This document shows, piece after piece, positions 32,937-40,279 of a stretch of DNA of 47,666 bases. The translations under genes were made by a program, and so were the position numbers. The stretch comes from Clostridiaceae bacterium (GTDB taxonomy: Bacteria; Bacillota; Clostridia; DSM-8532), in contig JAAXZX010000108.1 in NCBI GenBank assembly GCA_012719645.1, forward strand, positions 1 through 47,666, written 5' to 3'. Position 1 is the first letter of the stretch. The number at the start of each line of letters is the position of its first letter. Under the pieces are notes generated by a model. That model was not told the DNA's origin and made no database searches. It worked only from the letters and a program-made list of their open reading frames with translations.

Positions 32937-33814
32937 TAAATGTTGTAGGAGTACGTTTCAGAACCGCCGGAAAGATATACTATTTTGACCCCGGCGATCA
33001 TGATATACAACTGGGCGATATGGTCATCGTTGAAACAGCAAGGGGAGTCGAATGCGGAAAGGTGGTCATCGCCAAAAGAGAAGTTCCGGAAGAAGAAGTG
33101 GTGCTCCCCTTGAAGAGCGTGATCCGCAAGGCCACAGAGGAGGACCTGGAGCACGTTGAGGAGAACAAGCAGAAAGAGGTCGAGGCCTTCAGTATATGCC
33201 TTGAAAAGATAAAGAAGCACGGCCTTGAGATGAAGCTGATAGATGTGGAATACACGTTTGACAACAACAAGATCTTGTTCTATTTCACAGCCGACGGCCG
33301 CGTGGACTTCAGGGAACTGGTCAAGGACCTGGCCGCGGTGTTCAGGACCAGGATTGAACTCAGGCAGATAGGCGTAAGGGACGAGGCCAAGATGATGGGC
33401 GCCCTGGGCGCCTGCGGAAGGCCTCTTTGCTGCAGCTCGCATCTTTCCGAATTCCATCCCGTATCAATCAAGATGGCCAAGGAGCAGGCCCTTTCCCTCA
33501 ACCCGTCCAAGATATCGGGAACCTGCGGCCGGCTTATGTGCTGCCTTAAGTATGAGCAGGATAATTACGAATACCTATTGAAGAAGATGCCCAAGGTGGA
33601 CGCGGTGGTCATGACCCCCAAGGGACCCGGCACAGTGGTTTATGTGTCCCTTCTCAAGGAAAGGATCAAGGTTAAGCTTGACAATGACCAGGGAGCCGAT
33701 ATCGAGGAATACAGCATTGACGAAGTTAAGATCGTAAAGGACGCAGAGAAGAAATCCGACCAGGAGGATAAGCTCCTTGAGGAACTGGAAGAACTGAAGG
33801 AGCTTGAAGACTGA
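32933..33814 (+). CDS. ricT: RicT (YaaT/PSP1-family) protein
   Basis: A 293-residue PSP1-domain protein. Several cysteines are visible, including Ala-Cys-Gly-Arg-Pro-Leu-Cys-Cys near 160 and Thr-Cys-Gly-Arg-Leu-Met-Cys-Cys near 200. In B. subtilis these bind an iron-sulfur cluster. RicT works with RicA and RicF in RNase Y-dependent mRNA maturation and in promoting sporulation, competence and biofilm formation. An acidic, Lys/Glu-rich tail follows (about 265-293). It overlaps holB by four bases. RicA and RicF are not in this window. Confidence 0.93.
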   Translation: MINVVGVRFRTAGKIYYFDPGDHDIQLGDMVIVETARGVECGKVVIAKREVPEEEVVLPLKSVIRKATEEDLEHVEENKQKEVEAFSICLEKIKKHGLEMKLIDVEYTFDNNKILFYFTADGRVDFRELVKDLAAVFRTRIELRQIGVRDEAKMMGALGACGRPLCCSSHLSEFHPVSIKMAKEQALSLNPSKISGTCGRLMCCLKYEQDNYEYLLKKMPKVDAVVMTPKGPGTVVYVSLLKERIKVKLDNDQGADIEEYSIDEVKIVKDAEKKSDQEDKLLEELEELKELED

Positions 33815-33859
33815 TAAACTGTCGAAAAAGACAGAAAAAACCGATTGTTTGACAATTGA

Positions 33860-33888
33860 TTGACATTGGTACCATGTTGGTATAGGAT
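33860..33888 (+). promoter_or_regulatory. SigA promoter of the ferredoxin gene
   Basis: A perfect TTGACA (33860-33865) and TAGGAT (33883-33888), spaced 17, lie 45 bases before the ferredoxin start. A second TTGACA-like box overlaps upstream (33849-33854). Confidence 0.65.
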
Positions 33889-33932
33889 ATTCCTGTGGTT
33901 ATTAACCAACAATCCACTTGGAGGTGTTATAC

Positions 33933-34103
33933 ATGGCATACTACATCAGTGAGGAGTGCATCAGCTGCGGCGCATGTCAGGCCGAGTGCCCTGTAGGTTG
34001 TATCTCTGAAGGCGACAGTACATATGTGATAGATGAAGATGCATGCATCGACTGTGGTACATGCGCGGATGTCTGTCCGACTGGGGCTCCGCAGCCTAAA
34101 TAA
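33933..34103 (+). CDS. 2[4Fe-4S] ferredoxin
   Basis: A 56-residue clostridial-type ferredoxin. Each half has a Cys-x2-Cys-x2-Cys-x3-Cys-Pro/Val pattern (Cys-Ile-Ser-Cys-Gly-Ala-Cys-Gln-Ala-Glu-Cys-Pro and Cys-Ile-Asp-Cys-Gly-Thr-Cys-Ala-Asp-Val-Cys-Pro). It carries electrons for hydrogenases, ferredoxin oxidoreductases and similar enzymes. GGAGGTG, its own promoter and its own terminator show a free-standing, probably well expressed gene, inserted between ricT and trmN6. Confidence 0.95.
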   Translation: MAYYISEECISCGACQAECPVGCISEGDSTYVIDEDACIDCGTCADVCPTGAPQPK

Positions 34104-34113
34104 GGAAGTATAC

Positions 34114-34140
34114 AAGAGCCAGGCCGAAGACCTGGCTCTT
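34114..34140 (+). terminator. Terminator after the ferredoxin gene
   Basis: AAGAGCCAGG (34114-34123) pairs with CCTGGCTCTT (34131-34140) around a 7-base loop, 10 bases past the stop codon. The T tail is short. Confidence 0.8.
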
Positions 34141-34245
34141 AGTTCAAAGGCTTCCTTCATGGACAACGCATGCGGGCTATACCCGCTTTTTTAATACCGA
34201 CAATACCATAGCAAAAACCAACGTAACCCGACAGGAGTGAGCCTA

Positions 34246-35016
34246 TTGGGATTCCTGGTTTATGATGATGAAACGCTGGAAGATCTGCAACTGAATAACC
34301 TGTATATCATCCAGAAGAAGGACGCCTTCAGGTTCGGCATGGATGCGGTGCTGCTGGCCGGTTTCGCAAAGGCCAGGCCCGGGGAAACCATCGTGGACCT
34401 GGGGACGGGAACCGGCATCATTGCAATCCTGCTTTCCGCCAAAACCAGGGCGGAGAGGATCATAGGCCTTGAGATCCAGCCCGGCATAGCCGACATGGCC
34501 AGGAGGTCGGTGGAGGGAAACGGGCTTTCCGGCAGGGTCAGCATAGAGGTTATGGATATCCGTGAAGCGGCCCATCATCTTCCCGCCGGCGAGATCGATG
34601 TGGTGGTGGCAAACCCTCCATACACGAAATGGGGCGGAGGTCTTGTGAATCCCGATGAATCCAGGGCCATATCCAGGCACGAGATCATGTGCACCTTAAA
34701 AGATGTGGTTAAGACCGCCGCAAGCCTTCTCAGGTACCATGGCGAGTTCTATATGGTCCACAGGCCGGACCGCCTTTGTGATATCATGGTGGAGATGAGG
34801 AAGAACCAGCTTGAGCCCAAGGAACTGAGAATTGTATGCCCGAGGGCCGGGGACCCGCCTTCGCTCCTTCTTATTAAGGGAATGCGCAACGGAAACCCGG
34901 GTATGAAGCTGCTTTCCCCGCTTTATATATACGATGCCGACGGCAATTATACAATCGAGGCAAGATCCATATACAACCTGCCTGAAAAGGCCGATACACC
35001 TGACGATGCGAGGTGA
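34246..35016 (+). CDS. trmN6: TrmN6-type tRNA1(Val) adenine-N6 methyltransferase
   Basis: A protein of about 256 residues (YabB/TrmN6). SAM-binding Val-Asp-Leu-Gly-Thr-Gly-Thr-Gly is near residue 48 and the N6-adenine motif Asn-Pro-Pro-Tyr near 121. It likely methylates A37 of tRNA-Val. TTG at 34246 has CAGGAG 8 bases upstream and is preferred to GTG at 34237. In Bacillus it also lies near holB and yaaT. The next gene begins 4 bases after its stop. Confidence 0.88.
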   Translation: MGFLVYDDETLEDLQLNNLYIIQKKDAFRFGMDAVLLAGFAKARPGETIVDLGTGTGIIAILLSAKTRAERIIGLEIQPGIADMARRSVEGNGLSGRVSIEVMDIREAAHHLPAGEIDVVVANPPYTKWGGGLVNPDESRAISRHEIMCTLKDVVKTAASLLRYHGEFYMVHRPDRLCDIMVEMRKNQLEPKELRIVCPRAGDPPSLLLIKGMRNGNPGMKLLSPLYIYDADGNYTIEARSIYNLPEKADTPDDAR

Positions 35017-35020
35017 AACC

Positions 35021-35581
35021 ATGGCGATATACCTGAAAACCCCCGTGGACCAGGAGGTTTTAAGCAGCCTTAAAGCCGGTGATGAAGTGTTCATCAGCGG
35101 TACCATATATACGGCAAGGGACGCCGCCCACAAGAGGATGATGGAGCTGATGGAAAGCGGAAAGCCCCTTCCTTTCGATATAAGGGGACAATTCATCTAT
35201 TACGTGGGGCCGTGCCCCGCGCCCCCGGGAAAGGTTATCGGCTCCGCAGGGCCCACCACCAGCGGGCGCATGGACGTCTATACCCCGAAGCTCATTGAAA
35301 TGGGGCTTAAGGGCATGATAGGGAAGGGAGCCCGAAGCAGGGAGGTCGTTGAGGCCATGAAAAAACACGGAGCGGTGTATTTCGGCGCAACGGGCGGAGC
35401 GGCTGCCCTCATAGCGTCCTGCATTAAAAAAGCGGAGGTCATCGCCTTTGAGGACCTTGGCACCGAGGCGGTAAGAAGGCTTGAGGTTGAAAACATGCCC
35501 TGCACGGTCATAATCGACGCCAGGGGCAACGACCTATACATAACCGGAAGGGCCAGGTATGAAAGAAAGGGGCAGGAATAA
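35021..35581 (+). CDS. Fe-S hydro-lyase beta-type subunit (class I fumarase/tartrate dehydratase)
   Basis: A 186-residue protein that matches the C-terminal domain/beta subunit of [4Fe-4S] class I hydro-lyases. It carries Gly-Asp-Glu-Val-Phe-Ile-Ser-Gly-Thr near 22, Tyr-Val-Gly-Pro-Cys-Pro-Ala near 64, Ala-Gly-Pro-Thr-Thr-Ser-Gly-Arg-Met near 79, and Phe-Gly-Ala-Thr-Gly-Gly-Ala-Ala-Ala-Leu near 121. The alpha subunit, which holds the cluster, is normally the adjacent upstream gene but is absent here. It may pair with an alpha subunit encoded elsewhere. AGGTG precedes the ATG at 35021, directly after trmN6. Confidence 0.85.
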   Translation: MAIYLKTPVDQEVLSSLKAGDEVFISGTIYTARDAAHKRMMELMESGKPLPFDIRGQFIYYVGPCPAPPGKVIGSAGPTTSGRMDVYTPKLIEMGLKGMIGKGARSREVVEAMKKHGAVYFGATGGAAALIASCIKKAEVIAFEDLGTEAVRRLEVENMPCTVIIDARGNDLYITGRARYERKGQE

Positions 35582-35585
35582 CGAC

Positions 35586-36248
35586 ATGTTCGATAAGAGA
35601 ATCAACATATTCACAGGCCATTACGGCACCGGAAAGTCCGAGATCGCGGTAAACGCGGCTGTAAGCATAAAGCAGGAAAGGGAGAACGTAGTCCTTGCCG
35701 ACATGGACATAGTAAACCCGTTCTTCAGGAGCCTTGACGCGAAGAACATCCTTGAATCAAGGGGGATAAGCGTTCTGGCGCCCCTTTTCGCCAACACCAA
35801 CGTGGATGTTCCCGCCCTGATCCCCGAGATAGCGGCGGCCATAAAGAACAGGAACAACAGCGTCATCCTGGACGTGGGCGGGGACGAAGACGGAGCAAGG
35901 GTCCTGGGACGTTACCGCAGCGACATCCAGGATGGCGAGTACGACATGTTCTTTGTAATAAACCGGGCAAGGCCCCTGACCGGCGACCTGGAGGACACGC
36001 TGCAATACATGGAAGCCATCCAGGAGGCATCGCGGCTTAAAGTCACAAAGCTTATCAGCAATACTCACTATCTTGACCAGACCACACCGGATGATGTAAG
36101 GCATGGCCTGGAACTTAGTCGCCAGGTATCTGAAAAAACCGGCATCCCCATCGCGGCGGTTTCGGTCATGGAAGGCATGGAATACCTGGCAAAGGACCCG
36201 GACATACCCCTGTTTGTCCTTAGAAAGAACATAAGGCTGCCGTTCTGA
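35586..36248 (+). CDS. P-loop ATPase of the MinD/CobQ type
   Basis: A 220-residue protein with a P-loop near the N-terminus (Gly-His-Tyr-Gly-Thr-Gly-Lys-Ser-Glu), Ala-Asp-Met-Asp-Ile-Val-Asn-Pro-Phe-Phe near 37 and Val-Ile-Leu-Asp-Val-Gly-Gly-Asp-Glu-Asp-Gly near 88. These resemble small SIMIBI-class ATPases. They are often found in clostridia beside ferredoxins and 2-oxoacid:ferredoxin oxidoreductase genes, and this one is two genes after a ferredoxin. It starts 4 bases after the fumarase-like gene and ends this operon. The function is unknown. Confidence 0.8.
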   Translation: MFDKRINIFTGHYGTGKSEIAVNAAVSIKQERENVVLADMDIVNPFFRSLDAKNILESRGISVLAPLFANTNVDVPALIPEIAAAIKNRNNSVILDVGGDEDGARVLGRYRSDIQDGEYDMFFVINRARPLTGDLEDTLQYMEAIQEASRLKVTKLISNTHYLDQTTPDDVRHGLELSRQVSEKTGIPIAAVSVMEGMEYLAKDPDIPLFVLRKNIRLPF

Positions 36249-36430
36249 TACCGATTATGAGATAAAGGATGTACATTGGCATTATTATATGATATCCTGA
36301 ATATACCACTTGCCATTCGGCAGAGAAAAGCTCCATGGGGCATCAAATTACAACAGCTGCAAATAAAGCAGAATGAAAGAAACCAAAATGAGCATAATGC
36401 GTAACTCCATTGTGCAACGAAGGTGTCACC

Positions 36431-37987
36431 ATGAAAATGCTACTGAGTCTTTACCTTATTTTTGCGGTAATTTTGGCCCAGTTTTTTGCCGCGTACTTCT
36501 TCTCAAAAGGCAAGAGCAACTATCGAAGAGCATTCTCTGCCATGGTCATGTGTGTCAGCATCTATCTCTTCGGCTTTTTAATGATCATTAACAGTAACGA
36601 TCTGCAGGAAATGATATTCTGGAACCAGTTTCAATACCTGGGACTGCCTTTTATTTCTGTCTTGTGGCTGCTGGTGGCATTTCTTTACACGAAAGCAACA
36701 TTTCCATTGAAACTCCGGCTGGAGTATGTGCTGTTTGTCGTGCCCGTAATAACCTTTTTCGTGAGGCTGACCAACTCATGGCACCATCTCTTTTATACAA
36801 AATGGGAGGTGAGGCAGGTCTTTGGTTATTACTTCCTGAATATGGAAAGAGGTTTTTGGTACTATGTGAACATTACATATACGATATTGTGCATGCTTCT
36901 GACCGTTATTATCTACCTGGCAGGATACCTGAAGAATAAGGTTGCATTTACCAAATCCCACTTTCTAATATTCCTGTTCGCTTCGTTATTGCCCCTTATT
37001 GGTACCGTGCTGGTTATTTTCGTTTTCAACGAACGGAGCATTGATTATTCCGCTTTGGTAATACCTATATCCCTGTTGACTATTGGTTATGGGATTTTGA
37101 AGCATGATTTTCTGGAAATAAGGACCCTGGCCCGGGAAACAATCTTTGAGAACAACGTGGCAGGAATGGTGGTTTTGGGTCCGGGAAAACGGATAATAGA
37201 CTATAACAGGACAGCCGAGAAGTTTTTTAAGTCACTTGACATTTCATTGACCAATAGTCCCATAGAACAGCTTCTTGGTCATGAAACGGAATTGCTGGAA
37301 ATTTTCAAAAGCGATACCAACCAGGACTATTCCACGGTGATAGACGGGGAAGAACGCTTCTTTGAGATTGACGCATTGCAGTTGGGAGATTCCGGTGATA
37401 AAAGCACAAAACTGCTTAAGTCTATTCGTGATGTCACAGAAGAAAGACGAATCCAGGAGAGACTTAAGTACCTGGCTACTACGGATTCATTAAGCGGCCT
37501 CAATAACCGGGCGCAATTCATGAACCTGGCCCGGAAGGAATTTGCTTTGGCAAAAATGGATAATGAGGCACTGTCAATATTGATTATGGATGTGGATAAC
37601 TTTAAGACCATCAACGATACCTTTGGCCATGCCGCTGGAGATGAAATAATACGTGAAATAGGAAACATCATAAAGACAAGTTTCCGAAAGACTGATATTC
37701 CCGGGAGGCTGGGAGGAGAAGAATTTGCCGTGGTTTTGAGGAACGCTTCCCTGGACGAAGCGGAAATGGTGGCGGAAAAGGTTCGGAATAATATAGCCTG
37801 CAGGAAGGTTGCTTACGGTAAACATGTTCTCAGCTTTACCGTAAGCATCGGGGTGGCGGGAGTACAAGACAACAGGAATGATACCAGCGATCTTGAAGAT
37901 ATTCTGAAAATGGCGGACGATGCCCTGTACAAGGCAAAAGCAAAGGGCCGGAATTGTGTTGTAATTTCAAGGCCGGAGGACATCTGA
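36431..37987 (+). CDS. 7TM-PAS-GGDEF diguanylate cyclase
   Basis: A protein of about 518 residues. The N-terminal 225 residues form seven membrane helices of the histidine-kinase N-terminal 7TM type. A PAS-like domain follows (about 235-345), then a GGDEF domain (about 350-515) with the active motif Gly-Gly-Glu-Glu-Phe and a preceding Arg-x-x-Asp I-site (Arg-Lys-Thr-Asp, five residues before the motif). It should make cyclic di-GMP from GTP and be feedback-inhibited. The I-site and intact active loop make it probably active. AAGGTG lies before the ATG. It is transcribed alone; the 180-base upstream gap shows no c-di-GMP riboswitch. Confidence 0.9.
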   Translation: MKMLLSLYLIFAVILAQFFAAYFFSKGKSNYRRAFSAMVMCVSIYLFGFLMIINSNDLQEMIFWNQFQYLGLPFISVLWLLVAFLYTKATFPLKLRLEYVLFVVPVITFFVRLTNSWHHLFYTKWEVRQVFGYYFLNMERGFWYYVNITYTILCMLLTVIIYLAGYLKNKVAFTKSHFLIFLFASLLPLIGTVLVIFVFNERSIDYSALVIPISLLTIGYGILKHDFLEIRTLARETIFENNVAGMVVLGPGKRIIDYNRTAEKFFKSLDISLTNSPIEQLLGHETELLEIFKSDTNQDYSTVIDGEERFFEIDALQLGDSGDKSTKLLKSIRDVTEERRIQERLKYLATTDSLSGLNNRAQFMNLARKEFALAKMDNEALSILIMDVDNFKTINDTFGHAAGDEIIREIGNIIKTSFRKTDIPGRLGGEEFAVVLRNASLDEAEMVAEKVRNNIACRKVAYGKHVLSFTVSIGVAGVQDNRNDTSDLEDILKMADDALYKAKAKGRNCVVISRPEDI

Positions 37988-38155
37988 TTCAAGATGTTAA
38001 TCAGGGGGAAGCGGGTTCAATACTGCTGACATGAATTCACGTGGGGGCATCCCGGTGTTCTCACTTAAAGTTTAACGGTCTTTGTCACAGGTACGGTCAT
38101 TTTGACAGTCTACACCTGGATTTTGCAGGGATCTTTATTCGACGTGTGTATTCCA

Positions 38156-38184
38156 AACCATTGTTAATATAATATATAATGGTT
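38156..38184. promoter_or_regulatory. Inverted repeat around an AT-rich core upstream of the phosphate transporter
   Basis: AACCATT (38156-38162) and AATGGTT (38178-38184) flank an AT-only core, about 75 bases before the Na+/phosphate cotransporter. It may be a regulatory site or part of the promoter. No clear Pho box is seen. The rest of the 269-base gap shows nothing further I can name. Confidence 0.35.
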
Positions 38185-38256
38185 ATGATCCGTGAAAATA
38201 CGCTCTGCAATATAAGACGAAGCAAGATACGAACACAGGATTAAGGGAGAAATGCT

Positions 38257-39993
38257 ATGGAAATTGTAATGGATCTGCTGCTTATGCTGGGCGGAGTCGC
38301 AGTATTCATGTTCGGCATGAAGCAGATGGGCTCCGGCCTGGAACGGAGCGCAGGATCAAGAATACGAAACCTTTTCAAAAAGATGGACAAAAACAGGGTA
38401 GTCAATTACGGGATCGGAATCGGGGCTACCGCGCTTGTCCAGTCTTCCTCAGCCACTTCGATCATGACAGTCGGGCTTGCCCATGCAAATATCGTGACAG
38501 TCAGGCAAGGTTCGGGCTTTATCCTTGGAGCAAAAGTAGGAACAACTCTTACGGCGTTCCTGTTCGCCCTTTCAGGCATCAGCAAAGGCGGTTTTGACAT
38601 AAGCTACGTTTTCGCAGCGGTTGCGTTCGTCGGCGTCTTCATAACTTTCGCCACAGATAATGAAACGCTCAACAATATCGCGCCTTTCCTGATTGGATTC
38701 GGTATGCTGTTTGTCGGCATGGAAGTGATGGAAAGCGCGATCGGCGGAGCGGATTCTACGCTGAGCATTGAACTCACAAAGCTGTTCAGGTATGAAATCA
38801 TGCAGAATCCCATCCTGCTGTTGATTCTGGGCATTGTTTTCACAGGCATCATACAGTCATCCACGGCCGCAACCGGTGTTTTCATCGCTTTATTGAGCAC
38901 GGGAGTCATCCAGAATGTGGACCAGACATTTTTCCTGATAATGGGCGCAAATATCGGAACATGCAGTGATGGCATCATGGCCTCCCTGACAACCAACGCC
39001 AACGGCAAACGCATCGGGCTGTTCCACCTGATTACAAGCATAATCGGCGCAGCCTCGTTTTCGGTTATCCTGGTACTTTTCAGGGAGCCAATCGTCGGCT
39101 TCTTTGAAAGCCTGTTCCCCGGAAAACCCCAGTTCAGCCTTGCAACCTATAACCTGATATATAATACGATTTACACACTGGTGCTGCTTGCGCTTATCGA
39201 TCCATTGGTCAATCTCGTTACAAAGATGGTTAAAGACAAGCAGGCGGAGCTGGAGGAAGTGTCATACATCGACGAGCGTTTCTTAAGGACTCCGGCTGTT
39301 GCCATTGAACAGTCATTAAAGGAAATGTGCGATATGGCCCTTCTCGCAAAGGAGAACCTTGACAGGGCATTTTCATCCCTGCTCAACAGTGATACGAGCG
39401 AAAGAAAGGCGATCGACGATGCCGAACACCGTATTGACATTTTGACAAGCAAGCTCACAAGCTTCTTTATAAAGATTTCGTCAGTTACAAAACTGCCTGA
39501 GGACGAAGAACTGATCGGCGGCCTGCATCATGTGACCAACGATATAGAACGCCTGGGCGATTACGCTGTGCTTCTGGCAAAGGAAACAAAGTACATGAAG
39601 AAAAACGAAGTCATGTTCGTGGACCAGACCAGGGATGAACTCAACCATATCTACTCGCTCATATCCGAGATGTTCGACCTGGGGTTTGACGCGTTTAAAA
39701 ACCGCAGGACCGAGAACCTGAGAACTATTGCTAATATCCAGAAGGATGTTAAAAAACTGATTAAAGCTACGCGGGACGAGAACGTGGTGCGCCTGAGCTC
39801 GGGGATGTACCCTGTTGAGGTTTCGAAGAGCATTTACTCCGTCCTGTTCTCACTTCAGAGGGTTGCGGATCATATCGTGAACATCGCCTTCTCAATCAGG
39901 TCCACCACCGGAAGAAAATCGGAAGCATTCCAGGCCATCGAGAAAGAAATGCAGAAGAAAGAGAAGTCTCTGTCGGCAAGCCGGTCCATATAA
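38257..39993 (+). CDS. Na+/phosphate cotransporter family protein with PhoU-like domain
   Basis: A 578-residue protein. Residues 1-320 hold about nine membrane helices with two inverted repeats carrying the Gln-Ser-Ser-Ser-Ala-Thr and Gln-Ser-Ser-Thr-Ala-Ala-Thr signatures (about 62-67 and 205-211) of the NptA/SLC34-type transporters. Residues about 335-565 form a helical PhoU-like domain. It imports phosphate with sodium. AAGGGAG precedes the ATG. The stop is followed by a repeat-bearing 3' region and a terminator at 40167. Confidence 0.92.
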   Translation: MEIVMDLLLMLGGVAVFMFGMKQMGSGLERSAGSRIRNLFKKMDKNRVVNYGIGIGATALVQSSSATSIMTVGLAHANIVTVRQGSGFILGAKVGTTLTAFLFALSGISKGGFDISYVFAAVAFVGVFITFATDNETLNNIAPFLIGFGMLFVGMEVMESAIGGADSTLSIELTKLFRYEIMQNPILLLILGIVFTGIIQSSTAATGVFIALLSTGVIQNVDQTFFLIMGANIGTCSDGIMASLTTNANGKRIGLFHLITSIIGAASFSVILVLFREPIVGFFESLFPGKPQFSLATYNLIYNTIYTLVLLALIDPLVNLVTKMVKDKQAELEEVSYIDERFLRTPAVAIEQSLKEMCDMALLAKENLDRAFSSLLNSDTSERKAIDDAEHRIDILTSKLTSFFIKISSVTKLPEDEELIGGLHHVTNDIERLGDYAVLLAKETKYMKKNEVMFVDQTRDELNHIYSLISEMFDLGFDAFKNRRTENLRTIANIQKDVKKLIKATRDENVVRLSSGMYPVEVSKSIYSVLFSLQRVADHIVNIAFSIRSTTGRKSEAFQAIEKEMQKKEKSLSASRSI

Positions 39994-40020
39994 GGCTCTC
40001 AAAGGGGCTGCCCTGTCCAG

Positions 40021-40062
40021 CAAACCAGGGGGACGGTCAAACCAGGGGGACGGTTCTTCTGG
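40021..40062. repeat. Tandem pair of the dispersed repeat (inverted orientation)
   Basis: CAAACCAGGGGGACGGT occurs twice in tandem (40021-40037 and 40038-40054), the second followed by TCTTCTGGTC. It is the reverse complement of the 811-830 unit. Another pair of loosely similar blocks, GCTG-N2-TTACAA-N-CATTT, lies at about 40085-40105 and 40149-40168. Confidence 0.65.
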
Positions 40063-40166
40063 TCCGATCTTCACCGTTCCCCGTTGCTGCATTACAAGCA
40101 TTTCAAGCCAAACGGTCGGTTCTTTTAGCTTATCACCCGATCTCTGCCGCTGAGTTACAAACATTT

Positions 40167-40195
40167 GACCGGGATTACCCGGTCTTTATTTTTAT
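40167..40195 (+). terminator. Terminator after the phosphate transporter
   Basis: GACCGGG (40167-40173) pairs with CCCGGTC (40178-40184) around the tetraloop ATTA, followed by a T-rich run. It lies 170 bases past the transporter stop, beyond the repeat pair. Confidence 0.85.
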
Positions 40196-40279
40196 CGTTT
40201 CAAAACACACATTTTTTAATCCCATGTGATAAAATTAAGGAGACCAAGCCATTATTCCTGCATTCGGGCGGTCAGGGGG

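Noticed and set aside
36249-36430. c-di-GMP riboswitch in front of the GGDEF gene or the pilus operon
   Set aside because: No conserved core or matching stem pattern was found in these leaders.
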